Below the pieces are notes generated by a model that saw only the letters and a list, made by a program, of their open reading frames with translations, searched no databases and had not been told where the DNA came from. Positions 34,861-42,689 of a stretch of 64,000 bases of DNA are shown piece after piece; within the stretch, counting starts at the first letter, position 1, and each line of letters begins with the position of its first letter. The position numbers and the translations under genes were made by a program. This stretch comes from Streptomyces albus subsp. albus (lineage in GTDB: Bacteria > Actinomycetota > Actinomycetes > Streptomycetales > Streptomycetaceae): contig NZ_JODR01000016.1 in NCBI RefSeq assembly GCF_000725885.1, forward strand, positions 307,942 through 371,941. The letters run 5' to 3'.

Positions 34861-36905
34861 GCACCACCACCCTGCCGCAGCGGGGGAAGGAGACGACGAC
34901 GGCGCCGGCGCCCGCCCCGGTGGGCGGCGCCCGCGCGCTGCTGGCCCGCCCCGCGTTCGTGGCGTTCCTCGTCGTCCTCCTCGCCCTCGTCGTCGGCGCG
35001 CTCGCCCTCGACGGCAACTGGCCCGGCCCGCTGGACAAAGCCGACGCGGTCAAGGGCTGGCTCGACGACGTCAGCAACTGGCTGACCGACAACCGGGCCA
35101 CGAGCTGGATCTTCCTGTACTTCCTGCTGCACATCAGCAACTGGTCCGAGGGCGGTGTCGACTACGTCTTCACCTTCCTCAACAACCTGGGCTGGCTGGG
35201 CGTGACCGCGCTGGCCACCGCCGTGTCCTGGTACGTGGCAGGCGCCGGAGCGCGGCTGCGCTCGCTGCGGATCGCCCTGCTGACCGCCTGCACCTTCCTC
35301 GCCTTCGGCGTGCTGGGCCTGTGGGACTACGCCATGTCCACGCTCGCCCTGATGGTGGTCGCGGTCGCCGTCTCGGCCGTCATCGGCGCCCTGCTGGGCC
35401 TGGTCGCCGGCCTGTCCGAGCTGGGCAACCGCATCCTGCGGCCGGTGTTCGACACCATGCAGGTCATGCCGGCGTTCGCCTACCTGCTGCCGCTGGTCCT
35501 CATCTTCGGCATCGGCTCGCCCGCCGCACTGGTGTCCACCGTCATCTACGCGGCGCCGCCGATGGCCCGCCTCACCGCGCTGGGGCTGCGCGGCGCCGAC
35601 CCGGCCGCGCTGGAGGCGTCCCGTTCGCTGGGCGCCGGCTCCTGGCAGCGGCTGTGGACCGCGCGGCTGCCGCTGGCCCGCAAGGAGATGCTGCTCGGCC
35701 TCAACCAGACGATCATGATGGCGCTGTCCATGGTCGTCATGGCGTCCGTCATCGGCGCCGGCGGCCTGGGTGACAAGGTCTACCAGGCACTCGCCAAGGA
35801 CAACGTGGGCATGGCGCTCGTCGCCGGTGTCTGCATCGTCCTGATCGCCATCTGGCTCGACCGCGTCACCGCCGCCGCCGGCGACCGGCTGGAGACCTCA
35901 CCCGGCACCGCAGCCCGGACCTCCGGCGACGCCGGCGCGGTCGGCATGGAGAAGCTGGGCGGCTGGCTCGCCTGGGGCCTGTTCGTCGTCTTCGCCGTCG
36001 TCGCCACCCTCTTCGGGCCCGTCGGCGAACGTTCCTGGCCCGTCGACTGGAGTGTCTCCCTCTCCGCACCGCTGACCCGCGGCATCGAGTCCTTCACCAG
36101 GGCCATCTCCGACGGGGTGCCCGTGCTCGGCGGCACCGACGTGTGGGCCTCCCACTTCACCTCCTGGGTGCTCAACCCCATGCGCGAGGCCATGCAGGCC
36201 GCACCCTGGTGGGGCGTGCTGCTGCTGGTGGCCGTCCTCGCCTGGATGGCCGGCTCCTGGCGGGCCGGGGTCACCGGTGTGCTCTCGCTGGGCGTCATCG
36301 GCGTCCTGGGCCTGTGGGACAAGTCCATGGACACCCTCTCGCAGGTGATCGTCTCCGTGGTGTGCACCCTCGTCGTCGGCGTCGTCATCGGCATCCTGGC
36401 CGCCCGCTCCCGGTGGGTGATGCGGCTGATCCGGCCGGTGCTCGACGTGATGCAGACGATGCCGCAGTTCGTCTACCTGGTGCCCGTGGTCGCGCTCGTC
36501 GGCGTCGGCCGCCCCGCCGCGATCCTGGCCGCCGTCGTGTACGCGCTGCCCGCCGTCGTCCGCATCACCGCGCAGGGGCTGGCCTCCGTCGACCCGGCGG
36601 CGCTGGAGGCCTCCCGCTCGCTGGGCGGCACCACCTGGCAGCAACTGCGCCAGGTGCAGCTCCCGCTGGCCCGGCCCTCGCTGATGCTGGCCTGCAACCA
36701 GGGCGTCGTCCTGGTCCTGGCCATCGTGGTGATCGGCGGTCTCGTCGGCGGCGGCGCCCTCGGCTACGACGTGGTCTACGGGCTCCAGAAGAGCGACCTG
36801 GGCGTCGGCCTCTCGGCCGGTGTCGCCATCGTCTGCCTGGGCCTCATGCTCGACCGGCTCACCCAGTCCGCGGGCAGCACCGGAAAGCGCGGAGGTACGA
36901 AGTGA
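34857..36905 (+). CDS. ABC permease with two fused ProW-type domains
   Basis: 682 aa, about twice the length of a ProW/OpuAB subunit. Each half carries a BPD-transp-1 domain with its own EAA loop: LEASRSLGAGSWQRLWTARL in the first and LEASRSLGGTTWQQLRQVQL in the second. Preceding segments match closely too (FDTMQVMPAFAYLLPLV against LDVMQTMPQFVYLVPVV), showing internal duplication. A single polypeptide therefore supplies both membrane halves of the importer. The GTG of the binding protein overlaps its stop. Confidence 0.92.
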   Translation: MSTTTLPQRGKETTTAPAPAPVGGARALLARPAFVAFLVVLLALVVGALALDGNWPGPLDKADAVKGWLDDVSNWLTDNRATSWIFLYFLLHISNWSEGGVDYVFTFLNNLGWLGVTALATAVSWYVAGAGARLRSLRIALLTACTFLAFGVLGLWDYAMSTLALMVVAVAVSAVIGALLGLVAGLSELGNRILRPVFDTMQVMPAFAYLLPLVLIFGIGSPAALVSTVIYAAPPMARLTALGLRGADPAALEASRSLGAGSWQRLWTARLPLARKEMLLGLNQTIMMALSMVVMASVIGAGGLGDKVYQALAKDNVGMALVAGVCIVLIAIWLDRVTAAAGDRLETSPGTAARTSGDAGAVGMEKLGGWLAWGLFVVFAVVATLFGPVGERSWPVDWSVSLSAPLTRGIESFTRAISDGVPVLGGTDVWASHFTSWVLNPMREAMQAAPWWGVLLLVAVLAWMAGSWRAGVTGVLSLGVIGVLGLWDKSMDTLSQVIVSVVCTLVVGVVIGILAARSRWVMRLIRPVLDVMQTMPQFVYLVPVVALVGVGRPAAILAAVVYALPAVVRITAQGLASVDPAALEASRSLGGTTWQQLRQVQLPLARPSLMLACNQGVVLVLAIVVIGGLVGGGALGYDVVYGLQKSDLGVGLSAGVAIVCLGLMLDRLTQSAGSTGKRGGTK

Positions 36906-37894
36906 AGCGCAACATCCGACCGCGGGCCCCGCACCGGGCCCGCCGCGGGCGGCTGCTGAAGTCGGGCGCCGCCGCGGTCGGGGTCCTCGCCCTGACCGCG
37001 GGCCTCACCTCCTGCGGCAAGGCCAACCCGTACTACAGCGGCAGCCCCAACACCGTCACCCTGCCGGTGGCGGCCTGGGCCGGCTCCGAGGCGAACGTCG
37101 CCGTGGCCAAGCAGGTGCTGGAGAAGAAGCTCGGCTACCGGGTCAAGACCCTCCAGATGGACGAGCCCGTTGCCTTCGACGCCCTCAACACCGGCCGCGC
37201 CGACGCCATGCTGGAGGACTGGCGGGGCGTGCCGAAGAAGGAGAAGAAGTACGTCGAGGAGCTCAAGACCATCGTCTACGCGGGGGAGATGGGCGTCACC
37301 GGCCACATCGGCTGGTACGTGCCCACCTACTTCGCCAAGGAGCACCCCGAGGTCAAGGACTGGAAGAACCTCCCCAAGCTGAAGAAGCACTTCCAGACCC
37401 CCGAAAGCGGCGACAAGGGCCAGCTGCTGGAGGGCTCGCCCTCCTTCAGCACCTACGACGACGCCATCATCAAGAACCTGGATCTCCCCTACAAGACGGT
37501 CTACGCCGGCAGCGAGGCCGCGCAGATCAAGGAGATGCAGAAGCGCGCCGCCAAGAAGGAGCCCTTCCTCACCTACTGGTGGACGCCGCAGTGGCTCAAC
37601 TCCAAGATCCCCATGACGGAGGTCAAGCTGCCCAAGCGCACCCCCGGGTGCGACAAGGTGGCCTCCAAGGTCGACTGCGCCTACCCGTACACCAAGCTCG
37701 CGAAGTTCATGAACAAGGACTTCGCCGAGAACGGCGGCAAGGCGGCGGAGTTCCTCAAGAAGTTCAAATGGAGCACCGCGGACCAGACCCAGGTCGTCAA
37801 GTGGATGACCATCGACAAGATGGACACCGACGAGGCCGCCGCCAAGTGGGTCAAGGAGAATCCCGACAAGTGGAAGAAATGGCTGCCCAACTGA
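36902..37894 (+). CDS. Glycine betaine/choline-binding lipoprotein (OpuAC type)
   Basis: 330 aa, GTG overlapping the permease stop, with GGAGGT upstream. Lipoprotein signal with a lipobox ending LTSC near residue 38, then an OpuAC substrate-binding domain (VTLPVAAWAGSEANVAVAKQ, FDALNTGRADAMLEDW, TGHIGWYVPTYF, YWWTPQWLN). The Trp and Tyr positions are those expected for a quaternary-ammonium aromatic cage. Anchored outside the membrane, it delivers substrate to the fused permease. Last gene of the operon. Confidence 0.92.
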   Translation: MKRNIRPRAPHRARRGRLLKSGAAAVGVLALTAGLTSCGKANPYYSGSPNTVTLPVAAWAGSEANVAVAKQVLEKKLGYRVKTLQMDEPVAFDALNTGRADAMLEDWRGVPKKEKKYVEELKTIVYAGEMGVTGHIGWYVPTYFAKEHPEVKDWKNLPKLKKHFQTPESGDKGQLLEGSPSFSTYDDAIIKNLDLPYKTVYAGSEAAQIKEMQKRAAKKEPFLTYWWTPQWLNSKIPMTEVKLPKRTPGCDKVASKVDCAYPYTKLAKFMNKDFAENGGKAAEFLKKFKWSTADQTQVVKWMTIDKMDTDEAAAKWVKENPDKWKKWLPN

Positions 37895-37922
37895 CCAGGC
37901 GGCCCTGGGGCAGAATTGCGCT

Positions 37923-38978
37923 GTGAAGCAGCCCGCCCCCTCGCCCCGCCCCTCCCCCCTAAGCCGGGGCGAGGGGCGGCGGCGTGCCGGGCGGCACCGC
38001 GCCCCCCGCTCCCGGCGGCCCCTGCTGCCCGCGGTGGCCGTCACCGGCTGCGTCGCCGTCCTGGTGGCCGTCGCCCTGCTGGGCACGGACGCGGCGACCG
38101 AGGTCACCGGCGAGGTACGGATACCCGGCGGCGGCACCACCACCCTGCTGCGGTCCGTGCTGCTGGCCGCGCTCTGCGTCCAGCTCGGTGAGGTGGCCGG
38201 GCGCAGGCTGGCCCGCGACGTGGCCCGCACCCTGCCCGGCACACTCCCCGAAGGACCCGTACAGCCACCCGAATGGGCGGCCGGTGCCGCCTTCGCCGGG
38301 ATGCTGGCCGCACTCGGACTCGCCTCCATGGCCGCCGCCGGGGACGGCCGGCTGGCCGCCGGCCTGCCCGAACTGAGCGAGATCCACGCGACCCGCGACG
38401 GCCTGCTGGCCTTCCTGGAGGCCAACGGCTTCCTGCTCGCGGCCCTCTGCGTCTTCCTCGGCCGGCCCGTGTGGGCGGCCGTCCCCCTCACCGGCGTCAT
38501 CGTCGGCGAGGCCGTACGCGCCCACCCCGAGGACCACACCCAGCTCCTCGGCATCGCCCTGACCCTCGTCCACCTGACCGCCACCGTCCTGTGGACCGGC
38601 GGCCTCGTCCAGGTGCTGCGCACCATGCGGGCCTGGCACGGCGAACCCGGCGCCGCCCGCGCCCTGCTGGCCGCCTACGCCCGGCGGGCCTTCTGGCTGT
38701 TCGTCGCCCTGTGCGTGACGGGCACGTGCAGCACCCTGCGCAAGCTGCCGACCGTGCAGGCGGCCACCTCCTCCGCCTGGGGCCGGACCCTGCTGGTCAA
38801 GCTGGTGGTGGTGGCGGCCGTCGCCCTGTGCGCGGTGCTGGCCCGCCGCGTACTGATACGGGACCGGGCCCGTACGACCTACAGCCAGGTGCTGCGGCCC
38901 ACCGCGTGGGAGCTGGCGGCGCTGGGCGCGGTGCTCGTCGTCTCCGCACTGCTGACCGTCGCCCCGGTGCCGCGCTGA
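37923..38978 (+). CDS. CopD-like polytopic membrane protein
   Basis: 351 aa from the GTG at 37923; about eight to nine hydrophobic segments. Histidines in membrane segments (IALTLVHLTATVLWTGGLVQ) and the overall layout match the CopD family, which is linked to copper uptake. The first ~35 residues (PSPRPSPLSRGEGRRR) come from a palindromic DNA segment, so the true start may be the GTG at 38034 (MAVTGCVAVLVA). No CopC domain is present. It begins 28 bp after the binding-protein stop. Confidence 0.75.
   Translation: MKQPAPSPRPSPLSRGEGRRRAGRHRAPRSRRPLLPAVAVTGCVAVLVAVALLGTDAATEVTGEVRIPGGGTTTLLRSVLLAALCVQLGEVAGRRLARDVARTLPGTLPEGPVQPPEWAAGAAFAGMLAALGLASMAAAGDGRLAAGLPELSEIHATRDGLLAFLEANGFLLAALCVFLGRPVWAAVPLTGVIVGEAVRAHPEDHTQLLGIALTLVHLTATVLWTGGLVQVLRTMRAWHGEPGAARALLAAYARRAFWLFVALCVTGTCSTLRKLPTVQAATSSAWGRTLLVKLVVVAAVALCAVLARRVLIRDRARTTYSQVLRPTAWELAALGAVLVVSALLTVAPVPR
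37938..37975. terminator. Hairpin after the betaine operon, inside the CopD frame
   Basis: An 11-bp stem, CCCTCGCCCCG (37938-37948) with CGGGGCGAGGG (37965-37975). It could terminate the ABC operon. Confidence 0.5.
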
Positions 38979-39404
38979 CCCGGGCGGGGCCCGGCAACTG
39001 CGGGTGAGTCCCGGCCCGGGGTCCGCTCGGAGCTTGGCCTCGTCGTCGGCCGGTCCTCGCCGTGGGGACGCCGTTGCCCTCGTGATGGGCGCGCCGTCGT
39101 CCCGGGCCGCCGCGAGCCGGCACCCGTGGTCGGCTGGTCCTCGTGGCGGGCTTGCCTTCGTTTCCTGTTCCGGGCCTGCTCCGAGCCCGGCCCCGTCGCC
39201 GGCCGGTCCTCGTCGTGGGTTCGCTGCTGTCCCTCGTGAGGGGCTGCCGCTCTTCTGGTCCCGGGCCCGCCCCGAGCTGGAAACCCGTGGTCGGCCGTCC
39301 CCCCCCCGGCACCTGTCGTCGGCCGTCGCCCCCGTCACGGGCTCGCCGCCGTCCTCCGGCGCGGGTTCCCCGGCACGGCTTCCCCGGCATCCGTCGTGCG
39401 GGTC
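38979..39404. other. 426-bp gene-free region with degenerate ~80-bp repeats
   Basis: Between convergent genes. Four diverged copies (about 39,028; 39,103; 39,180; 39,270) share GGCCGGTCCTCG, CGTGGG, CCCTCGTGA and CCCGAGC-like blocks. No gene seen. Confidence 0.5.
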
Positions 39405-40139
39405 TCAGTCGTCGCGCAGTCCCGCGGCCCAGCCCCGTACCTGCTCCATCGCCCGCATGGCGAGCCCGCCGCCGAAGGTGACCCGAGCGGCACCGGCCGC
39501 GGCCAGCTCTGCGGGGCCGGGGCCGCTGGGGCGGGCCAGCGCGTTGACGGGCACCTCCAACTCGCGGGCGAGGGCGGTCAGCTCACCGGGCGGCGCACCC
39601 AGCGGATACACCCCGTCCGCGCCCGCCGCCACATAGGCACGGCACCGCTCCAGCGCCTCCTCCAACGGACGGTCGGCCCCGCACAGATACACGTCCACCC
39701 GGGCGTTGAGGAACGGTCCGGGCCCCAGCGCCTCGCGCACGGCGGCCAGGAACTCCGCCTGCCGGCCCGTCTCCACCAGCCGGCCCGAGACCGAGTCCTC
39801 CAGGTTGCAGCCGACGGCACCCGTGCCCAGCAGCCGCTGTGCGATCTCGGCCGGCGGCAGCCCGTACCCCCGCTCGATGTCGGCCGTCACCGGCACCTCG
39901 ACCGCCCGCACGATCCGCGCGACGGCGGCGAACATCTCCTCCGCGGGACACGCGCCGTCGGCGTACCCGAGCGAGAGGGAGACACCCATGCTCGGCGTGG
40001 CCAGCGCGGGGAACCCCGCCTCGGCGAAGATCCGGGCGCTGGCCGCGTCCCAGGGGCCGGGCAGCACCAGCGCGTCGCCCGGCGCCCGGTCGTGGTGCAG
40101 CCGCCGCAGCAGGGCGGCGGCGTCGGCGGGCGGCGTCAC
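39405..40139 (-). CDS. Isocitrate lyase/PEP mutase-type enzyme
   Basis: 244 aa, GTG at 40139 overlapping the upstream stop (GTGA). The barrel of the ICL/PEP mutase superfamily is recognisable: LPGPWDAASARIFAEAGFPA, VPVTADIERGYG (metal-binding Asp/Glu), GAVGCNLEDS, and FLNARVDVYL. It lacks the KKCGH active-site motif of true isocitrate lyases, so it is more likely an oxaloacetate decarboxylase, carboxyphosphonoenolpyruvate mutase-like or 2-methylisocitrate lyase-like enzyme. Coupled to the AhpD-like gene. Confidence 0.85.
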   Translation of the reverse strand: MTPPADAAALLRRLHHDRAPGDALVLPGPWDAASARIFAEAGFPALATPSMGVSLSLGYADGACPAEEMFAAVARIVRAVEVPVTADIERGYGLPPAEIAQRLLGTGAVGCNLEDSVSGRLVETGRQAEFLAAVREALGPGPFLNARVDVYLCGADRPLEEALERCRAYVAAGADGVYPLGAPPGELTALARELEVPVNALARPSGPGPAELAAAGAARVTFGGGLAMRAMEQVRGWAAGLRDD

Positions 40140-40615
40140 CGGGCTTCGCCGCCGGCGGCCTCGCGCAGGCTGTCCGGCGTGGTGCGCACCGCCACGTTGA
40201 ACCGGTTCCAGGCGTTGATCGCCACGATCTGGCCCAGCAGCGCGGCCAGCTCCGGCTCCTCGAACTGCTCCGCCGCCCGCCGGTACACCTCGTCCGGCAC
40301 GAAGCCGTCGGTCAGTTCGGTGACGGCCTCCGTCAGGGCGAGCGCGGCCCGCTCCCGCTCGTCGAACAGGTCACCGGCCTCCTCCCAGGCGGCGATCATG
40401 TCCAGCCGCAGCCGGCTGATCCCCGCCTTGCGGGCATCGGCCAGATGCATGTCGAGGCAGTAGGCGCAGCGGTTGATCTGCGAGGCGCGGATCTTGACCA
40501 GCTCGCCGACCACCGGATCGAGACCCGCCGCGGAGGCCGCCTGCTGGAAGGCGTACATGCCCTTCATCAGGGCGGGAGCGGTCTGCCAGATGTCCATGCG
40601 CTGTGTCGTCGTCAT
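40136..40615 (-). CDS. AhpD-like carboxymuconolactone decarboxylase family protein
   Basis: 159 aa, ATG at 40615. Contains the redox motif CAYCLDMH (CxxC with a downstream His), as in AhpD-type peroxidase reductants, within the CMD helical fold ([16 protein letters not shown]). Likely an alkylhydroperoxidase-like oxidative-stress protein. Only 46 bp separate it from the divergent mocR gene, which therefore probably regulated this two-gene operon before being interrupted. Confidence 0.88.
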   Translation of the reverse strand: MTTTQRMDIWQTAPALMKGMYAFQQAASAAGLDPVVGELVKIRASQINRCAYCLDMHLADARKAGISRLRLDMIAAWEEAGDLFDERERAALALTEAVTELTDGFVPDEVYRRAAEQFEEPELAALLGQIVAINAWNRFNVAVRTTPDSLREAAGGEAR

Positions 40616-40661
40616 GGCCCCGAGCCTAAGCAGGAGTGGGCCACGCGTATGGTCCACTTTC

Positions 40662-41601
40662 ATGGCAGATTCCTGGGCCACTTCCGGCAGCGACCTGCAC
40701 CTGGACCTGGCCGTGACCAGCGGTCCCGGCGCCCGGCGCCCCCGCGCGGCCCTCATCGCGGCGCTCCGGGACGCCATCCGCGGCGGCCGGCTCGCCCCCG
40801 GCACCCGGCTGCCCTCCTCGCGGAGCCTCGCCGCCGACCTGGGACTGGCTCGCAACACGGTGGCCGGGGCGTACTCCGAACTGGTCGCCGAGGGCTGGCT
40901 GTCCGCACGGCACGGCTCGGGCACCCGCGTCGCACAGCGGGCCGAACCGGTGCCGCCCCACCCGGCCCGGCTGCCCGCACGCGGCCCGGCGTACGCCCCG
41001 GGGCGGGAACGCGGCACCACCGGCACCCCGCACCCGCGCCGGCCCGTCGTCCACGACCTGCGCACCGGCGCGCCCGACGTGTCCGCGTTCCCCCGCTCCG
41101 CGTGGCTGGCCTCGGCCCGCCGCGCACTGACCGCCGCCCCCGCGCCGGCCTTCTCGCACGGCGACCTGCGCGGCACCGCCGAGCTGCGGCACGCCCTGGC
41201 CGGCTACCTGGCGCGGGCCCGCGGTGTGCGGGCCGACCCCGAACGCATCGTGGTGTGCGCCGGTTTCGCGCAAGCGCTGACGCTGCTGGCACGGGTGGTA
41301 CCCGGTGACATCGCCGTCGAGGAGTACGGGCTCTTCTTCCACCGCGAGACGCTGGAACCGCACGGGACGCAGACCCTGCCGCTGCCCGTCGACGCCCACG
41401 GCGCCCGCACCGAAGCACTCGCCGGCCAGGCCCGGTTCGCCTCCGTCCGCACGGTGCTGCTCACCCCCGCCCACCAGTACCCGCTCGGGATACCCCTGCA
41501 CCCCGACCGCCGGGCGGCGGCCGTCGACTGGGCGCGGCGCCGCGGCGGACTGGTGCTGGAGGACGACTACGACGGCGAGTTCCGCTACGACCGCCACCCG
41601 G
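40662..41601 (+). pseudogene. MocR-type regulator, 5' part (interrupted by mobile element)
   Basis: Residues 1-313 of a GntR/aminotransferase fusion: winged helix ([40 protein letters not shown]), linker, then a fold-type I aminotransferase domain up to [16 protein letters not shown]. The native sequence ends at the CCGG at 41598-41601. The frame runs on into the element to a TAG-less tail ending at 41900, giving a 412-aa chimera that lacks the PLP lysine (present in the 3' part). The DNA-binding domain could still be made. MocR proteins regulate PLP- or amine-related genes; the target was probably the divergent AhpD-like operon. Confidence 0.9.
41598..41601. other. attL crossover (CCGG)
   Basis: The left junction between mocR and the element. 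The same CCGG recurs at 46304-46307. Joining there gives a continuous 479-codon mocR frame including the stop. Confidence 0.7.
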
Positions 41602-41644
41602 ACGACTCCTGCGTGCTCAGGGTCGTTCACCGCGCCACCGCCGC
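41602..41644. repeat. Left copy of 43-bp inverted repeat
   Basis: Perfect reverse complement of 46787-46829. It lies immediately inside attL and encodes, on the minus strand, part of the truncated zinc-ribbon gene. Confidence 0.95.
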
Positions 41645-41663
41645 ACTGCGGACACTGCTTCAT
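41602..41663 (-). pseudogene. Zinc-ribbon small protein, 5' fragment
   Basis: ATG at 41663 with GGGAG overlapping the DUF397 stop. It reads [19 protein letters not shown] and is then cut at the attL junction, after which the frame runs antisense through mocR. The CPxCG knuckle and the coupling to DUF397 indicate a real small gene truncated at the element border. The second half of a matching ribbon (RCLSCWHVWSL) is found at 46801-46950. Confidence 0.55.
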
Positions 41664-41672
41664 GAGGACTCC

Positions 41673-41882
41673 CTACGCGGCTACGTCGAACTCACCCAGC
41701 TTCGCACCACTCAGGAAGTCGTTCCACTCCTCCGCGCTGAACTCGACAGTGCCGCCGTTGACCGAGCTACGGACTGCCACCTTGCCCGGTACGTTGGTCG
41801 CCACCTCGACACAGCGGGGGTCGTTGTTGTTGTACTTGCACGCGCTAGACGTGCGGAATTCGAACTCCGGGATCGCTGTCAT
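41673..41882 (-). CDS. DUF397 protein
   Basis: 69 aa from the ATG at 41882, with GAGAGG upstream. The family pattern is clear: [48 protein letters not shown]397 proteins are small actinobacterial partners of XRE regulators, often beside WhiJ/AbaA-type genes involved in differentiation. The XRE gene at 42690 is the natural partner. A longer in-frame start exists but lacks a ribosome site. Confidence 0.88.
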   Translation of the reverse strand: MTAIPEFEFRTSSACKYNNNDPRCVEVATNVPGKVAVRSSVNGGTVEFSAEEWNDFLSGAKLGEFDVAA

Positions 41883-41988
41883 TCTGTGCCTCTCTGTTGA
41901 GTGGTGCACTGCGTGCCCCTTTGGTGCCCCAGCCCTGCCGTTCACCTGTCGGGGAAGCCGGAACCCGGTTATTGGCAGGGCTGGGAGA

Positions 41989-42081
41989 TCAGAGGTTGCC
42001 TGTCGCTGCCATGGTTGGGATTGCTGCGCACAGTACCCAGACCACGAAGACGAAGATGCGCCGACCGTAACGGCCAATCAC
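41989..42081 (-). CDS. 30-aa putative membrane peptide
   Basis: The GTG at 42081 overlaps the stop of the gene upstream (GTGA), with AGAAGGAGAAGG as ribosome site inside that gene's 3' end. The peptide MIGRYGRRIFVFVVWVLCAA ends PTMAATGNL: a basic head and one hydrophobic helix. Too short for database gene finders. Confidence 0.5.
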   Translation of the reverse strand: MIGRYGRRIFVFVVWVLCAAIPTMAATGNL

Positions 42082-42248
42082 TTTTCCTTCTCCTTCTCGC
42101 GGCGATCGCGGCATGCGCAGGGTGGAGGCTGTGATCCAGGCGGGAAATAGACGACTCCGGAACGGGGGTCCTGCGCTCCGCCGTACTTCGTCCACCAGCC
42201 GTCAGGGCTTTCGGAATAGGGCGTTTCCGCAAACCGTTCATCGGTCAC
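42078..42248 (-). CDS. 56-aa hypothetical protein
   Basis: GTG at 42248 overlapping the TGA of the preceding small gene (GTGA). It begins MTDERFAETPYSESPDGWWT, contains GVVYFPPG and a C-terminal CACRDRREKEKEK. Part of the coupled leftward run. No family recognised. Confidence 0.55.
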   Translation of the reverse strand: MTDERFAETPYSESPDGWWTKYGGAQDPRSGVVYFPPGSQPPPCACRDRREKEKEK

Positions 42249-42502
42249 CAGGTCCGCCCCAATGAGTTGGACGAACGGTGGTTGAGTTCCGCCAGGCGCG
42301 AGCTGAGAGCGTCCGACTGTATGGCCGTGACCATGTGCCGAGGATGTACGTCCCACTCTCTGCCGCCGTTCAGCGGACGCACCTGGTACAGACTCCCCAG
42401 GCGATCCATGACCACGCCCACACGCCCCGTGCGCGCGTCCTTGACGACCTCACCTGGTTGCCACTCCTGCGGGTGTTCCCGGGCAGTTCCAGGGGTGTTC
42501 AT
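42245..42502 (-). CDS. 85-aa protein of the GRVGVVMD/REWDV type
   Basis: ATG at 42502 with GAGGGAG upstream. Contains GEVVKDARTGRVGVVMDRLG and VRPLNGGREWDVHP, a pattern I recognise from small Streptomyces proteins encoded beside XRE/DUF397 pairs. Role unknown. First gene of the leftward run, divergent from the XRE regulator. Confidence 0.7.
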   Translation of the reverse strand: MNTPGTAREHPQEWQPGEVVKDARTGRVGVVMDRLGSLYQVRPLNGGREWDVHPRHMVTAIQSDALSSRLAELNHRSSNSLGRTW

Positions 42503-42590
42503 GCGGTACCACTCCCTCACCCCGCTTGTCGCATGACGCTTCGTCACTTCCGAGGTAAGCAAGGGGGGTACGCGGTGACCACGGCAGAAA

Positions 42591-42619
42591 GGCCGCACTT
42601 TGGCCGCATCTTGGCCGCA
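42591..42619. promoter_or_regulatory. Three GGCCGCA repeats at 11-bp period
   Basis: GGCCGCA at 42591, 42602 and 42613, on one face of the helix, in the divergent promoter between the small-gene run and the XRE gene. Candidate operator for the XRE regulator. Confidence 0.45.
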
Positions 42620-42689
42620 CTGCGGACCTGACCTGTGAGAAGGCGTACGCTGCCCGTGAAGCACCCCGGACGAGGGAGGGCTAGCCAGC

